Of a DNA stretch of 64,000 bases, positions 1-10,000 are shown piece by piece. The translations under genes and the position numbers were made by a program. Numbering within the stretch: position 1 is the stretch's first letter; every line of letters begins with the position of its first letter. This stretch comes from a virus: IMG/VR virus record IMGVR_UViG_3300042549_008312, positions 101,849 through 165,848 of that record; one strand, written 5' to 3'. The notes beneath the pieces were generated by a model, which did not search any database, was not told the DNA's origin, and was given only the letters and a program-made list of their open reading frames with translations.

Positions 1-549
1 AAAATAGGTGTCAAAATTATCCATATTGATCATAACCTTAGCACCTTTTATTGTCAAACACACTTTTGTATTTTCATCCAATAATTGTAGTAAATCACGA
101 TCATTTGTGTAAACAATCTTACTCTCATTAACTGAGTTCATTGAATAGTATGCTATACCGTCATCAGCTTCACATCCATCAATTTCAACCTGTCTAATTG
201 ATAATTCCTCTAGGTATTGTTTGATTCGGATTCTTTGTCGGTCCAAATCGTGTTTTTCATCAATCGTTACTTTATTATCACGGTTTTGCTTGTAGTATGG
301 GTAGTAACCTTGTCTATATTCTTTAGAACCTTTACCTTCCCAAAACACAACAACTTTTGTAACTGCGTAATCTTGATAGAACCTCTTAATGGTATTAATA
401 AAATGGAATATGGTACCAACGCTACCTTCTTTTCCTTGAAGTTGCTTGGTACCATGAAACCCTTGTTTTAGTAAATATTCACCATCTATAAGTAATGAGT
501 TAATAGTAGTATTAACTTTATTACGCCTTATGGGTTTATTAATCTTCAT
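1..549 (-). CDS. 5'-3' exonuclease (flap endonuclease / T4 RNase H type), 3' end outside window
   Basis: Open frame of 183 codons running off the window start, read from an ATG at 549. The product looks like a PIN-fold 5'-3' exonuclease of the Pol I N-terminal / T4 RNase H family, which removes RNA primers and 5' flaps. Visible family features are the first metal-binding Asp in LLIDGEYLL (about residues 19-27), the VVVFWEG strand, the YPYYKQNR helical-arch segment, the CEADD acidic cluster and TNDRDLLQLL with further acidic ligands. The start overlaps the uvsX stop by 11 bases, so it is translationally coupled to recombination. The C-terminal helix-hairpin-helix part is not in view. Family assignment is confident; whether it is closer to T4 RNase H or Pol I exonuclease is open. 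Confidence 0.88.
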   Translation of the reverse strand, partial: MKINKPIRRNKVNTTINSLLIDGEYLLKQGFHGTKQLQGKEGSVGTIFHFINTIKRFYQDYAVTKVVVFWEGKGSKEYRQGYYPYYKQNRDNKVTIDEKHDLDRQRIRIKQYLEELSIRQVEIDGCEADDGIAYYSMNSVNESKIVYTNDRDLLQLLDENTKVCLTIKGAKVMINMDNFDTYF

Positions 550-1555
550 CGGAATAAGAGATTTTTTGGTTAACCTCGTATTCCTCTAACTCAAAGTTAG
601 CATCATCTATTTTACTAGCCCAGTACTCAAAAGTTTCTTTTTTGTACAAGTCTAACGCTACTTTATTATCACGTTTGTCATCTGTGATGAATCCGTGTGG
701 TGTAACAATAATTTTTGAGTCAGCGTAACCAAGACCATTGATATGGTTTTTGTCTACAGTAACTTTGGTTCTTGTTGCAAAGTTAATTTTTCTACCTTTA
801 CTTGTTGCATCAATTTTGTTGATACCACCATCAGCTTCATTACCAAAACGGAAAACTAATGTAGCTGCCTGGTAAATAGCCTCACCACCTTTTGGTTTCA
901 TCTTAGGTTGACCCATTGGTGAATCTGGAAGTCTTACCCATGGTAAGTTACATACAACAAAACCGTTTAAGTATGGTGATGTTTCTTTACGGCTGTTATT
1001 GATTCTTTGGTTAATACCCATATTAATCTTTTCAGCCAACGCACCTGCGGTATGTTGTTTACCACCTTTACCTTCCCATGTCATTTTACATGGTACTGAA
1101 CCAACTGAATCCCAGAAGAAACAAACATCATAAGGTAAATCACCTTTTGCTTGCATGTCTAAAACCTCATTGATGTAATCTGTAACTTGTTCAATGTAAT
1201 TGAAATCGTCACGGTAAAGGAAAAATCCATCCCATTCACCAGTCTCTTCGTTTCTTGAACAATCCAAACCCATAAGTTGGCAGTGTTCAAAACTCCATTT
1301 CTTTTCAGTTACCAAATAAACTGGTAAGATACCCTTTCTTTGGGCATCAACTGACGCTGCAATTAATGCACTTGTTTTACCAGTGTTGGTATGACCAAGT
1401 AACATGTTAATGTGACCCATACACGGACCTGGAACGCCAGATGCCTCTAAAAAGGCTTCACCACAACTCAGAAATAAGTCTGATTTGTATTTAGTTGTCG
1501 TACTCATTTTCTTTTTGAGATCATCAAAAGAAAATTCTTTTTTCTTTACTGCCAT
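539..1555 (-). CDS. uvsX: UvsX/RecA-type recombinase
   Basis: 338 residues with a RecA-fold ATPase core. Walker A is GHTNTGKT at residues 54-61 and the Walker B strand is CFFWDS near residues 145-150. The length is slightly below T4 UvsX (about 390). It should form filaments on single-stranded DNA and drive strand exchange for recombination-dependent replication, working with the gp32-like protein just upstream and the SNF2/UvsW-type helicase at 36,899. The C-terminus is acidic (YSDED), as is common in RecA-like proteins. Upstream lies a strong terminator hairpin, so uvsX and the exonuclease appear to form their own transcription unit. Confidence 0.93.
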   Translation of the reverse strand: MAVKKKEFSFDDLKKKMSTTTKYKSDLFLSCGEAFLEASGVPGPCMGHINMLLGHTNTGKTSALIAASVDAQRKGILPVYLVTEKKWSFEHCQLMGLDCSRNEETGEWDGFFLYRDDFNYIEQVTDYINEVLDMQAKGDLPYDVCFFWDSVGSVPCKMTWEGKGGKQHTAGALAEKINMGINQRINNSRKETSPYLNGFVVCNLPWVRLPDSPMGQPKMKPKGGEAIYQAATLVFRFGNEADGGINKIDATSKGRKINFATRTKVTVDKNHINGLGYADSKIIVTPHGFITDDKRDNKVALDLYKKETFEYWASKIDDANFELEEYEVNQKISYSDED

Positions 1556-1571
1556 ATAATATTTAATGTTT

Positions 1572-1624
1572 AAAAAAAAACATGGACAAGTACTTGGACA
1601 TAATGTCCATGTTAATGTCCATGT
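1572..1624 (-). terminator. Rho-independent terminator after the gp32-like gene
   Basis: On the minus strand, ACATGGACA pairs with TGTCCATGT across a loop that contains a second GGACAT/ATGTCC pairing, and is followed by a run of nine T. It sits between the SSB stop (1640) and the uvsX start (1555). It probably reduces read-through, giving the SSB a higher transcript level than uvsX. Confidence 0.8.
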
Positions 1625-1639
1625 TTATAAGTTTTATTT

Positions 1640-2590
1640 TTAGAATGGTAAATCGTCAATCTTTAACTGACCCGCTGGTGCGCTTTCTTCTTCTTCTTCA
1701 ACACCACCATCAATATCAGTATCTTCTTCAGACATAGCAACTGGTGCTGGTGTCTCATACTTAGCTTTAGGTGTTGGTGCTGAAGTTCCTGTGTAGGTAC
1801 TAACACCATCTTCAACTTTAGCGATAAAGCATTTTTGCTCAGCATCCCACATTGGTTCACTACCTTCCGCAACAATGTTTAAATATTCAACAGATTTTTT
1901 CTTGAAGACATCAGTCCATGCCATTGGATTGCTTAACCACTCAACTGATTGGTTTTCGTCCTCAGACAATTTAGACTCTCTATCAGGGATGATAGATGCA
2001 ACTTTAGTAAAACCAACTTTGCTGTCTTTTGATTTATCTCTAAGCATAGAGATTGTAATGTCGAAACCTTCGAATGGGTTCCAGAATGCACCGTATTTTT
2101 TAACAAGTGGTGCAATTTTGTCCATAATACCTGAACCGTCTTGTACTGCTGGGAATCTCCAGAATTTTACACCTTCATGCTCTTTACCACGTTCGATAAC
2201 ACGAACAATAAAGAACTGGCGTGATTTGTAGTTGATGGCCAATTTCTTGTCTTCTTTGTCCGCACTCTTCATTAAGAATTTGTACATCTCATTCAAAGGA
2301 GATTCGTCACCATCTTGTGATGGATCATAAAGTTTTGTCCATCTCTTACCAATTTTTAGGTTGTGGAAATAACCAACTTTGTACCATTTGGTAGGATCGT
2401 CTTGGTTAGGAAGAATCCTAACTGATTTTTCACCACTTTGTGCACCCTCATCAAGTGCAATTGTGAAATACTTTGTTAAGTCGACAGAACTAGATTGGGT
2501 AGTCTGTGTTGTTTTCGACTTTGCTTTTTCATAGTCGGCCAGAGTGTCTGTTGCGGCCTTGGACCAATCGATTTTTTTGTAGTCAATCAT
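1640..2590 (-). CDS. gp32-like single-stranded DNA-binding protein with SSB-type tail
   Basis: 316 residues from the ATG at 2590 (MIDYKKIDW); an upstream TTG at 2635 would add a hydrophobic, unlikely leader. The core resembles T4 gp32-type SSBs: a basic N-terminal region, a central segment with KSVRILPNQDDPTKWYKVGYF and GVKFWRFPAVQDG, then a low-complexity linker rich in A, P and T. The C-terminus is strongly acidic (EEEEE) and ends in DDLPF, which resembles the DDIPF tip of bacterial SSB proteins that recruits partner enzymes. It likely coats single-stranded DNA at forks and loads UvsX. No clear zinc-binding Cys/His cluster was seen, unlike T4 gp32. Confidence 0.82.
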   Translation of the reverse strand: MIDYKKIDWSKAATDTLADYEKAKSKTTQTTQSSSVDLTKYFTIALDEGAQSGEKSVRILPNQDDPTKWYKVGYFHNLKIGKRWTKLYDPSQDGDESPLNEMYKFLMKSADKEDKKLAINYKSRQFFIVRVIERGKEHEGVKFWRFPAVQDGSGIMDKIAPLVKKYGAFWNPFEGFDITISMLRDKSKDSKVGFTKVASIIPDRESKLSEDENQSVEWLSNPMAWTDVFKKKSVEYLNIVAEGSEPMWDAEQKCFIAKVEDGVSTYTGTSAPTPKAKYETPAPVAMSEEDTDIDGGVEEEEESAPAGQLKIDDLPF

Positions 2591-2611
2591 AAATATATAA
2601 ATTTTATGGTA

Positions 2612-2643
2612 CAATATTAAGAACAAAAAACCCAAAAAACAAA
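2612..2643 (-). promoter_or_regulatory. Bacteroidota-type promoter before SSB gene (candidate)
   Basis: On the minus strand TTTG (2640-2643) is followed after 20 bases by TAATATTG (2612-2619), matching the Bacteroidota consensus TTTG-N19-TAnnTTTG in all but one box position. It lies 21 bases upstream of the SSB ATG at 2590. Confidence 0.5.
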
Positions 2644-2668
2644 CTTCTGGGGAAATATTTTTAAAATA

Positions 2669-2974
2669 TTAGAAAATTGACTTGTACTTTTTGATACCAA
2701 ACACTAATAAACCTCTGTAAACACTAGTAGTTTCATTCAGACTTGCGTTTACCGCTGTAACCTCTAAAGACTGTAATGGTATTTCAATCATACCCATCAT
2801 TGAGAACGTTATGTCATCAACACCGTTAATTGTTGCAACTATTGTATCGTTTGTATTACCTAATGTTATAAAACCGTAATATTCTATTGTATAGTCAGCT
2901 GTATTTACAAAACCAATTGCTGGATCACCGACAGTTAGTTTTTGTGTAATTAATTCTTGTTGTATATTATTCAT
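2669..2974 (-). CDS. Small virion-like protein of unknown function
   Basis: 101 residues, predicted mostly beta from its alternating hydrophobic pattern, with many N, T and G residues and no catalytic motif. It is the last gene of the tail-gene operon running in from 3961 and begins two bases from the stop of the acidic protein upstream (2976). Its composition (Asn/Thr-rich, like its structural neighbours) and its position suggest a small tail or capsid decoration protein, but this is inference from context only. Confidence 0.6.
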   Translation of the reverse strand: MNNIQQELITQKLTVGDPAIGFVNTADYTIEYYGFITLGNTNDTIVATINGVDDITFSMMGMIEIPLQSLEVTAVNASLNETTSVYRGLLVFGIKKYKSIF

Positions 2975-2975
2975 A

Positions 2976-3737
2976 TTAATAATTGCTTACAGGTTTTTCG
3001 TTATTATTAGAATTATAGAAACTATTTTTAATGTCCATTTCATTATAATTGTTCATAAGGTTGTCCATCATAGATAATTTATCTGGTCTATTTTCAAGAT
3101 CAGTTTGTGTTTTTGCTGAGTTTCCACCCATATACTCATCTTGTGTAACACTAAAAGGGTAAGAATCTTTAGCCAAAGCTTTTCTTCTTTCCTCTTCGGT
3201 TGGTGGTCTCATCAACTCAACTTGTTTTGTTAAAGCGTTCATTTGTTGGATAACTGAGTCCATTTTTTGTAAACCCTGTTCAACACCACTAACTTTATTA
3301 ATTATAGCCTCAATTTTAGAACTAGAATCAACAATTTTTTGCATGATACTATCTGTTTTGCCAGCTAATTCCTTGCTTGTATTAACTAAATCAGTCACAT
3401 CAATTTCGGTGTCACCTTCAGCTGCGGCATCTGGAATCATCTCACCACCTTCTGGGGTAACAGGAGCTGCTTCCATACCTGGTTCAATACCCATTTCAGC
3501 ATCTGGAACAGCTGTATCAACACCAACGTCTGTAGCAGGTGCCTCTACACCTAACTCAGCATCTGGAACAGCGGTATCAACACCAGCATCTGTAGCTGGA
3601 TCTTCTTCAGTTGGGGCATCGCCCTCAGCTTCATAGAATTTATAATGATGACCTTCACCCAATTTTTCTTGGTAAGCCATAATGCTATTAAATCTTTTTA
3701 CCTCTTCGGATAATACTTTATCTAAATTTTTGTTCAT
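2976..3737 (-). CDS. Acidic repeat-containing protein, possible internal or scaffold protein
   Basis: 253 residues. The N-terminal 28 residues form a basic amphipathic helix ending in KLGE, which fits the (L/I)-x-E cleavage rule of T4-type prohead proteases. Residues about 35-85 are very acidic and contain two near-identical units around GVDTAVPDAE. Residues about 115-170 are helical with heptad-like spacing (coiled coil likely), followed by a charged region and an Asn-rich tail. The start overlaps the stop of the upstream gene by three bases. Acidic plus coiled coil composition is typical of scaffold or internal head proteins, but no family was recognised. Confidence 0.65.
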   Translation of the reverse strand: MNKNLDKVLSEEVKRFNSIMAYQEKLGEGHHYKFYEAEGDAPTEEDPATDAGVDTAVPDAELGVEAPATDVGVDTAVPDAEMGIEPGMEAAPVTPEGGEMIPDAAAEGDTEIDVTDLVNTSKELAGKTDSIMQKIVDSSSKIEAIINKVSGVEQGLQKMDSVIQQMNALTKQVELMRPPTEEERRKALAKDSYPFSVTQDEYMGGNSAKTQTDLENRPDKLSMMDNLMNNYNEMDIKNSFYNSNNNEKPVSNY

Positions 3738-3961
3738 CTTAAATATGTTTTACGACTGTGACTTATTGGTGATTCTTCTCTTAGTAATTCTCTACCATCT
3801 TCCATCATTAATTTCTTCTCAATCAATGTTCTTTCAATTAAACCGTCTTTTGTTTTTACATAACAAACACCAGTTTTAATATCACAAACTTCTTCACCGA
3901 TTTGTGCCTCTTCAATTTTTTTACCTAAAAATTGGTCTAATTTACTATTAAAATTGCTCAT
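3734..3961 (-). CDS. Small hypothetical protein
   Basis: 75 residues. The first 22 residues form a short helix ending in AQIGE, another possible (L/I)-x-E processing site; the rest alternates charged and hydrophobic residues (VCDIKTGVCYVKTKDG) with two Cys six residues apart. It is first in a three-gene set with the acidic protein and the 101-residue protein, and the set has its own GATATTTATA element 14 bases upstream. Function unknown. Confidence 0.6.
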   Translation of the reverse strand: MSNFNSKLDQFLGKKIEEAQIGEEVCDIKTGVCYVKTKDGLIERTLIEKKLMMEDGRELLREESPISHSRKTYLR

Positions 3962-3975
3962 ACGCTTTTATTTAC

Positions 3976-3985
3976 TATAAATATC
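3976..3985 (-). promoter_or_regulatory. Putative phage late promoter element
   Basis: GATATTTATA on the minus strand, 14 bases before the ATG at 3961. It is part of a larger palindrome AAATATC-T-GATATTT. It belongs to a set found at the heads of structural operons in this window. Confidence 0.55.
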
Positions 3986-3998
3986 TGATATTTTAATA

Positions 3999-4019
3999 AA
4001 AGTTGGTATTACACCAAAC
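3999..4019 (-). terminator. Weak hairpin after the hub gene
   Basis: On the minus strand AGTTTGGT/ACCAACT with one bulge is followed by TTTTATT, 20 bases after the hub stop at 4039. It is a possible partial terminator between the hub operon and the 3961 operon; the stem is imperfect. Confidence 0.35.
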
Positions 4020-4038
4020 TTATTCTAATTACCTTATT

Positions 4039-7000
4039 TTACCATTTTAACTTATCACTTGAGTTATTCATTTGTTTAAGATAATCAACCGCTGTTTCGC
4101 TTCTTACCCATACTTCAAATTGTTCAGCTTTAGCACCAATATGATAATTTTTAAACTGTTCACTCAGGTTGTCACCTTTTTTATCATTACATCCAGCACA
4201 AACCTCAACAATATTAGCAAAAAGAAATGCTGCTAAATAAGCGTTTAATTCTTCTGGTTTTAAATTTGCAACTTTATCACCCTCTTTACCTCTCTTTGTA
4301 ACTTTTGCACCTGACGTATCAATAGTTGACAATTTATTTTTATACGCATCACGGAATCTATCTGTATTGTTTTTCCAAGCACCTTCAGTCATATAAATCA
4401 TCTGTGCAGCTACGGTTAATCCGATAATTTTAAAAGCTTCTTCAGTATCTTTTATTCCACCACCAATATATTTTGCGTTCCATTGTATTAAACCTAAAGA
4501 TGCAAAACCATTTTCATCTTTTGGGTTTGTGGAATATGGGTTAAATGTACCACCAGTTTCTTTATGTATATTACCTAAAACAGCTGCTACCTCAATTTTA
4601 GAAAAACCTTTACCCTTTAGGTAATTTTTAATTTCAATTTTATTAGCCTCAGTTTCAGCAGGTGTTACTGTTTTTACATCAGGGGATGCACTGTTAAAAC
4701 TTAAATAAGATTCTGGGTCTTCATCACCATCTTTATTAATTGCAAAATAAGAATCCTTATTAGTCGCAACAACTTTACGAATTTCAAGATGTAAGTGAGG
4801 ACCAGTACTTTTACCTATATTACCACTTTTAGCTATAATATCACCAGCACTAACAGTGGCACCAGCGCTTGTATTAATTGATGAAACGTGGCCATATAAC
4901 GTTGATATACCTTTATCTTGGTGTGAAATTATAACTACCTGTCCATAACCAGTTGAGTCACCGACATATACCACTTTACCAGGTAAAACTGAGAACACTG
5001 GAGTACCAACTGGTGTGGATAAATCAATACCTCTATGGAAATCTGGTTCACCATTAAGAACCCTATTACCGTAACCAGAACCAATGGTAATAGATTTTAA
5101 AGGATCAACCCATCCACTTACCTTTGTTTTTTTACCGTTTGATAATTTTTTAGTTGGTGGTATATAAATTTCTTTACTAGTAATATCTTTATCAAGTATC
5201 GTATAAGCTTTTGGAAACTCTTTAGTACCCAAAACATCTTTATTAATGTAACTCCTTACAGTTCTTTCTAAAACTATTTTTGATTTTATCTGATCCTCAA
5301 GACCTATGGCTATAAAGCTAATGTATGAGTTACCGTTACTAATAGCACCCAATACATCCGCTTGATATTGTGTGGAGCCAGATAATTCACCAGTTGGTAT
5401 AAAAGGGTCACCATATGTTGTGAGATACTTAAGTTTACCATTAGTATTTTGACTTTGTGTTGTCCCAGTTGCTGTCCCAAAACCAAGTACAACAGGTACA
5501 CTATCATTATTATCCAGATAACCAGTTTTATAATTATTATAGGTGCCAATTTTTTTATAGATACCAAGATTGTTAATAACCCCAATATTATCTCTATCTG
5601 TTGTTACTATAGGATAACCATCTGTTGTGACATAAGGGGTATAAACCTCAACAATCATTTCAGTGGTGTTTTGGAATTTTAAACCATTAACTATTATTTG
5701 TGGTTTTACACCATTATTTCCCACATAAAATGTTGAATACCTCTCTTTTATAGTACCAGAATTAGTAGGTATAGTTGAAGGTTGAACACCTGACTTAAAG
5801 TAAGTACCATCACTACCCTGCAATGGATTATTACCATAATATGATCTACTATTATTAACAGGGCTTTTAATTATTTGATAACCAGAAACCCCATTGTACT
5901 GCGCATCAATAGCTTCATACCTATTTGTGGCACTATTTAAATATTTAACAACAGCAAAATATTTTTGATCAGTTTTAATACCAGTAATTGATGCTGCGTC
6001 AAAATCAACAAATTGATCACCAGGGTTATTTTTTAATAAATTTAACAAGGAAGGGTTTATTTTACTCGGTACTGAACCCTTTGTTTTAAACACATCATTT
6101 GTTAAACGATATCTACTAAAACCTTGTAATTCAGTAAAATTATTTGCTGGTTTATCTGAAACCCAATATGCCGAACCGATAAAATCATTTTTACTTTCAT
6201 TAGAATGTGTACTTGGTATTTCGATATCAGAAGGGTATGTTATGGTTATTCCAGTTATTGTGGCAGTTGCATCTTCGGCTATAACACCACCAGCTGCTGT
6301 TGTAATTAATGTTGTTTTAATACCTGTTAATGGTTGGTCGTGTTCTAAATATTTAAAAACGTTGTTATCACCCCCCTCTAAAGTTGTTTTTGCGAATTCA
6401 GATAGTATTTCTTCATATGCTGTGTTGACTGTTGAGTATTCGCTTAATAAATTATATAATGATGTATCAACTCCTAATTTAACAGACATATCATATAAAA
6501 CAATGTCCATAAAATATTTAATTGCTGTTGCTGGATCTGAACTACCAGATAATGTGTAAGCGTTATTATATAGGTACGCAATTAAAGCTTTTATTAATAA
6601 CTTATTATTCTGATCACCATTTGTCATTAAACGTAGATAGGCAGCTGTTACCCATAAACCGCTATAGTTTACATAAAGGCCAGGATTTGCTGTTGTTGCT
6701 TGTGAAAATATACCATATTCATTATCAGTACCGTTGGTTTCTCTATTGTTATATGCGTAAACTTGTCCACTTGTTGGTACTTGTAATCTACTATTAGGAT
6801 CAATATAACCAGCAGCTTCAGCATTAGCTTGTGCAGTTTTAAGTAATTGTTGTAATATAGAGGTGTTTGCCGTTGGTTTTTTTGATATTGGTTGTCTAAC
6901 ACCTTTAAACGTTGTTGTCATATTATTAGGTGTTATTTTATGGCTTACATTTGTAATCCAATAACTTCCGTAAAATAACGGTACATTTTTAACATAAAAA

Positions 7001-10000
7001 TATGTTAATGGTTGTATACCAGCATTACCTAAACTTGTAACGGTACAAGAATAAGATCTGTTTTCCATTGCGGTAAATAATTTACCGCTTGATAACTGAG
7101 TTATATTATCACTTGATGTTAAACTAACTTGAGTATATATACTTTCTTCTGTATTAGCAAATTCATCCGTTGATAATTGGATGTTCTGGAACATATTTTG
7201 GTTCTTATTTCCAAAATCAACAATGAATGACGAAACATTTGAGTTTACGATGTCATTTGGTATACCCTCATCTAAAATTTTACCTCTACCGTCTGGACCC
7301 AGTTGGGTTGTTTCTATGTCCATACAAAAGGTGTTACTTAAATCAAATTCAGATAAACTATTTTTCTTTTGTTTATTACCCGCAGAAACATTTGATGTTA
7401 ATGAACCTAATTGGAATATAAATGCTGGGTTTGAATCAAACATTTCAAGATTGTTAAAAACACCAAACATATCATGGGCCACTTCAAATGGGTCTTTACT
7501 GTTTTTAACAGCACCGTTTAAGTTAACATAAGATGTTAAAGGTAATAACAGAAACTCATGGTCACTTGCTAAAGTAGATAAAACGGACCACATTGATTTT
7601 GACCTTAATGTGTTTTCAACTTGTGTAACGTTTGTTAAATCATCGGCAATAACCTTTTTAAGTGCATCAATATTTGCTAATACCTTAGTACCGTAATCAT
7701 TATTACCTCTATCAAGAACCGATGCATAATCATAAAGATCTTTTAATTTACCATCAATAAGACTTTTGTCAGCGCTTAATTTTTTATCAATACAATTTTC
7801 ATAATCAGTATCATCAGTCTCAATATTAAAATTGAAGAATAATGGATGATTTAATATATCGCTTACATTTATGGTTGCTAAATCTTTACTTCTTTTTTTA
7901 ATTAATCTACTATCGTTTAGATCTATATTGTTAAACGAAACACTTCTATCATATAAGGTTTTAATCCTATAGTAGGTACCTGTTCTTCTTTCAATCTCAC
8001 CCTTGTCTAAATCTTCTTCATACTCATCAACAGAATTAGAATCTTTTAACGTACTAACTCCATCAATTTTTGATTTTGTTAGTTCTGAAAATTTCTTTAA
8101 ACCCGTGTTAAACGCTTCTATTTGTTTTGTTAAAATATTTTTATTGGTGTAATCAATAAATTCTTTAAGTTTATCAACTGGTTTAAGATCGTCAATGGTA
8201 TTAAATTCATATTTAACCTCTCCAACTTTTGTTAAAACACCACCTATAACTTTATTTGTTATAATAAAATCGTCAATAGTATAATCAAATTCTTTATCAA
8301 CCGCACCTTCAGCTGATGGGAATATTGTTGCATTCCTATTTGCTAAAAAAATAACGCCTGTTGTATATTTACCCCCACTTAGAATCCCAAAATTATTTAT
8401 ATAACTTTTTAAATATGTTAATAATAATTTGAAATTACCTTCGGTAATTTCAATATTTAATGTACTAAAGAATAATCTTGTTAATTCAGGTAATAATGTT
8501 TTACGAAGTTCTGGGTTAACAACTCTTAATCGCCAAACATCCAGATATTTATCAACCAAAGTGTTAAAATTATCTGGTATTGTTTTTACATCATACGGGC
8601 TAATTGGTTGGTCACCAAATAATAATGTTCTAAATAATAACCTATAGTCAAGTTTACTAATAATACTATCAGCTGTTCTTGTTTCACTAGCATACATTAT
8701 TATCGGGTTAAATATGTTAGAATTTAACCTAAGACCTTCTGGGTTATCACCAGTATTATCTACATATAAAGGCCCTGTTGTTGAATAGTTATTGATTGTT
8801 ATTTTTGCGTTCATAAACTCATCAATAACAATTTTAGCCTTATTTTCTTGACCAATTGTTAAAGCGTAGTTTATTATTTTAGATACATCGTTTTTGGATG
8901 CAAACTCAATAAAATCACCAGAATAACCGCATAAAAAAGCTGATATTTCTTCTTTTGTGTATACCCTATCTAATGTAACGCTATCTGGTAAATGTGTATA
9001 ACCAAAAATATTTGTGTGTTTAATTAACGACTGAAAATTAAATGTATTAAATGCTTCTGTAAAATAATTTTTTGTGTCCTTATCAACAAAATTTTTAAAT
9101 AAAGCCCTAAAATCTTCTAATTTATCAACACCAAATATATCAATATATATGTCAATGTCAGACTTATAACCATCGAAATAAAAGGTTCTATCCTTTTCAA
9201 ATTTTGAGTAGTCGTAAATCCAAAGGTTAGACTCAGCATCTAATGGATCACCCCATTCATATAACTGTTTTACGTTATCACCATAGCCATATTGTGCCAC
9301 CTCACGGTTATCAACAACTTTAATATCTTTTAAATGTTCACCATTTTGCGATCTATAAATCTCAGTATACGGGAAAACATTTCTTGTTTGGTCAAACCAA
9401 AATAATTTGGATGTGTTATTAATAAGCGTTCTGTTGTCAAAATATAATTCTTTAACTCCAGATGGATCTGTTGTATTTGCAATAATATACAAGTCATCAT
9501 ATCTATCAAGATTTGACGTTACCATTGGGTTTGTTATATTTGTGGTTATTAAACCAAGACCGTATAAAGACTGGTTATATCTACTCAAAAAGAAATTATC
9601 GTTATCTGGTATTGATTTTGGTACCGTATTCTTTTGCGAATATTTAAGCGTGCTAACTAAACCTTTTAAATTTAAAAACTCAGTAAATGGGTTATTAATT
9701 GAAATGTTGTTTGGTAAGTTACCATAAAAAGTTTTGTAATCAAAATTTAAAGCACTTAATGTATCATTGCTTATATTATCATAATATTTACCATCCGTAT
9801 CAGTATTAGTAAATGATGATGTTGTTAAACCTGTAACATAAGAGTTACTTAAATCAGGTGTTTCTATAAATGTTGATACATTATTTGTTTTATGATAGGT
9901 ATGATTTTTATTTGAAAATAATTCTTTAATATTAATCTCACCACCGCAGCTTGGGTAAACAACATATGTACCTTGTTTATCTAATGGTGATAACCTAGAA

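Noticed and set aside
217-471. 84-codon plus-strand frame near the window start
   Set aside because: It lies opposite a clear exonuclease frame with family motifs on the minus strand.
2591-2635. Upstream TTG start for the SSB gene
   Set aside because: It would add a hydrophobic leader (GFLFLILYHKIYIF) that overlaps the promoter; the ATG at 2590 opens directly into the charged family N-terminus.
3343-3636. 97-codon plus-strand frame rich in Ser/Ala/Pro
   Set aside because: It is antisense to the acidic repeat protein; its composition is the mirror of GVDTAVPDAE codons, and it has no start signal.
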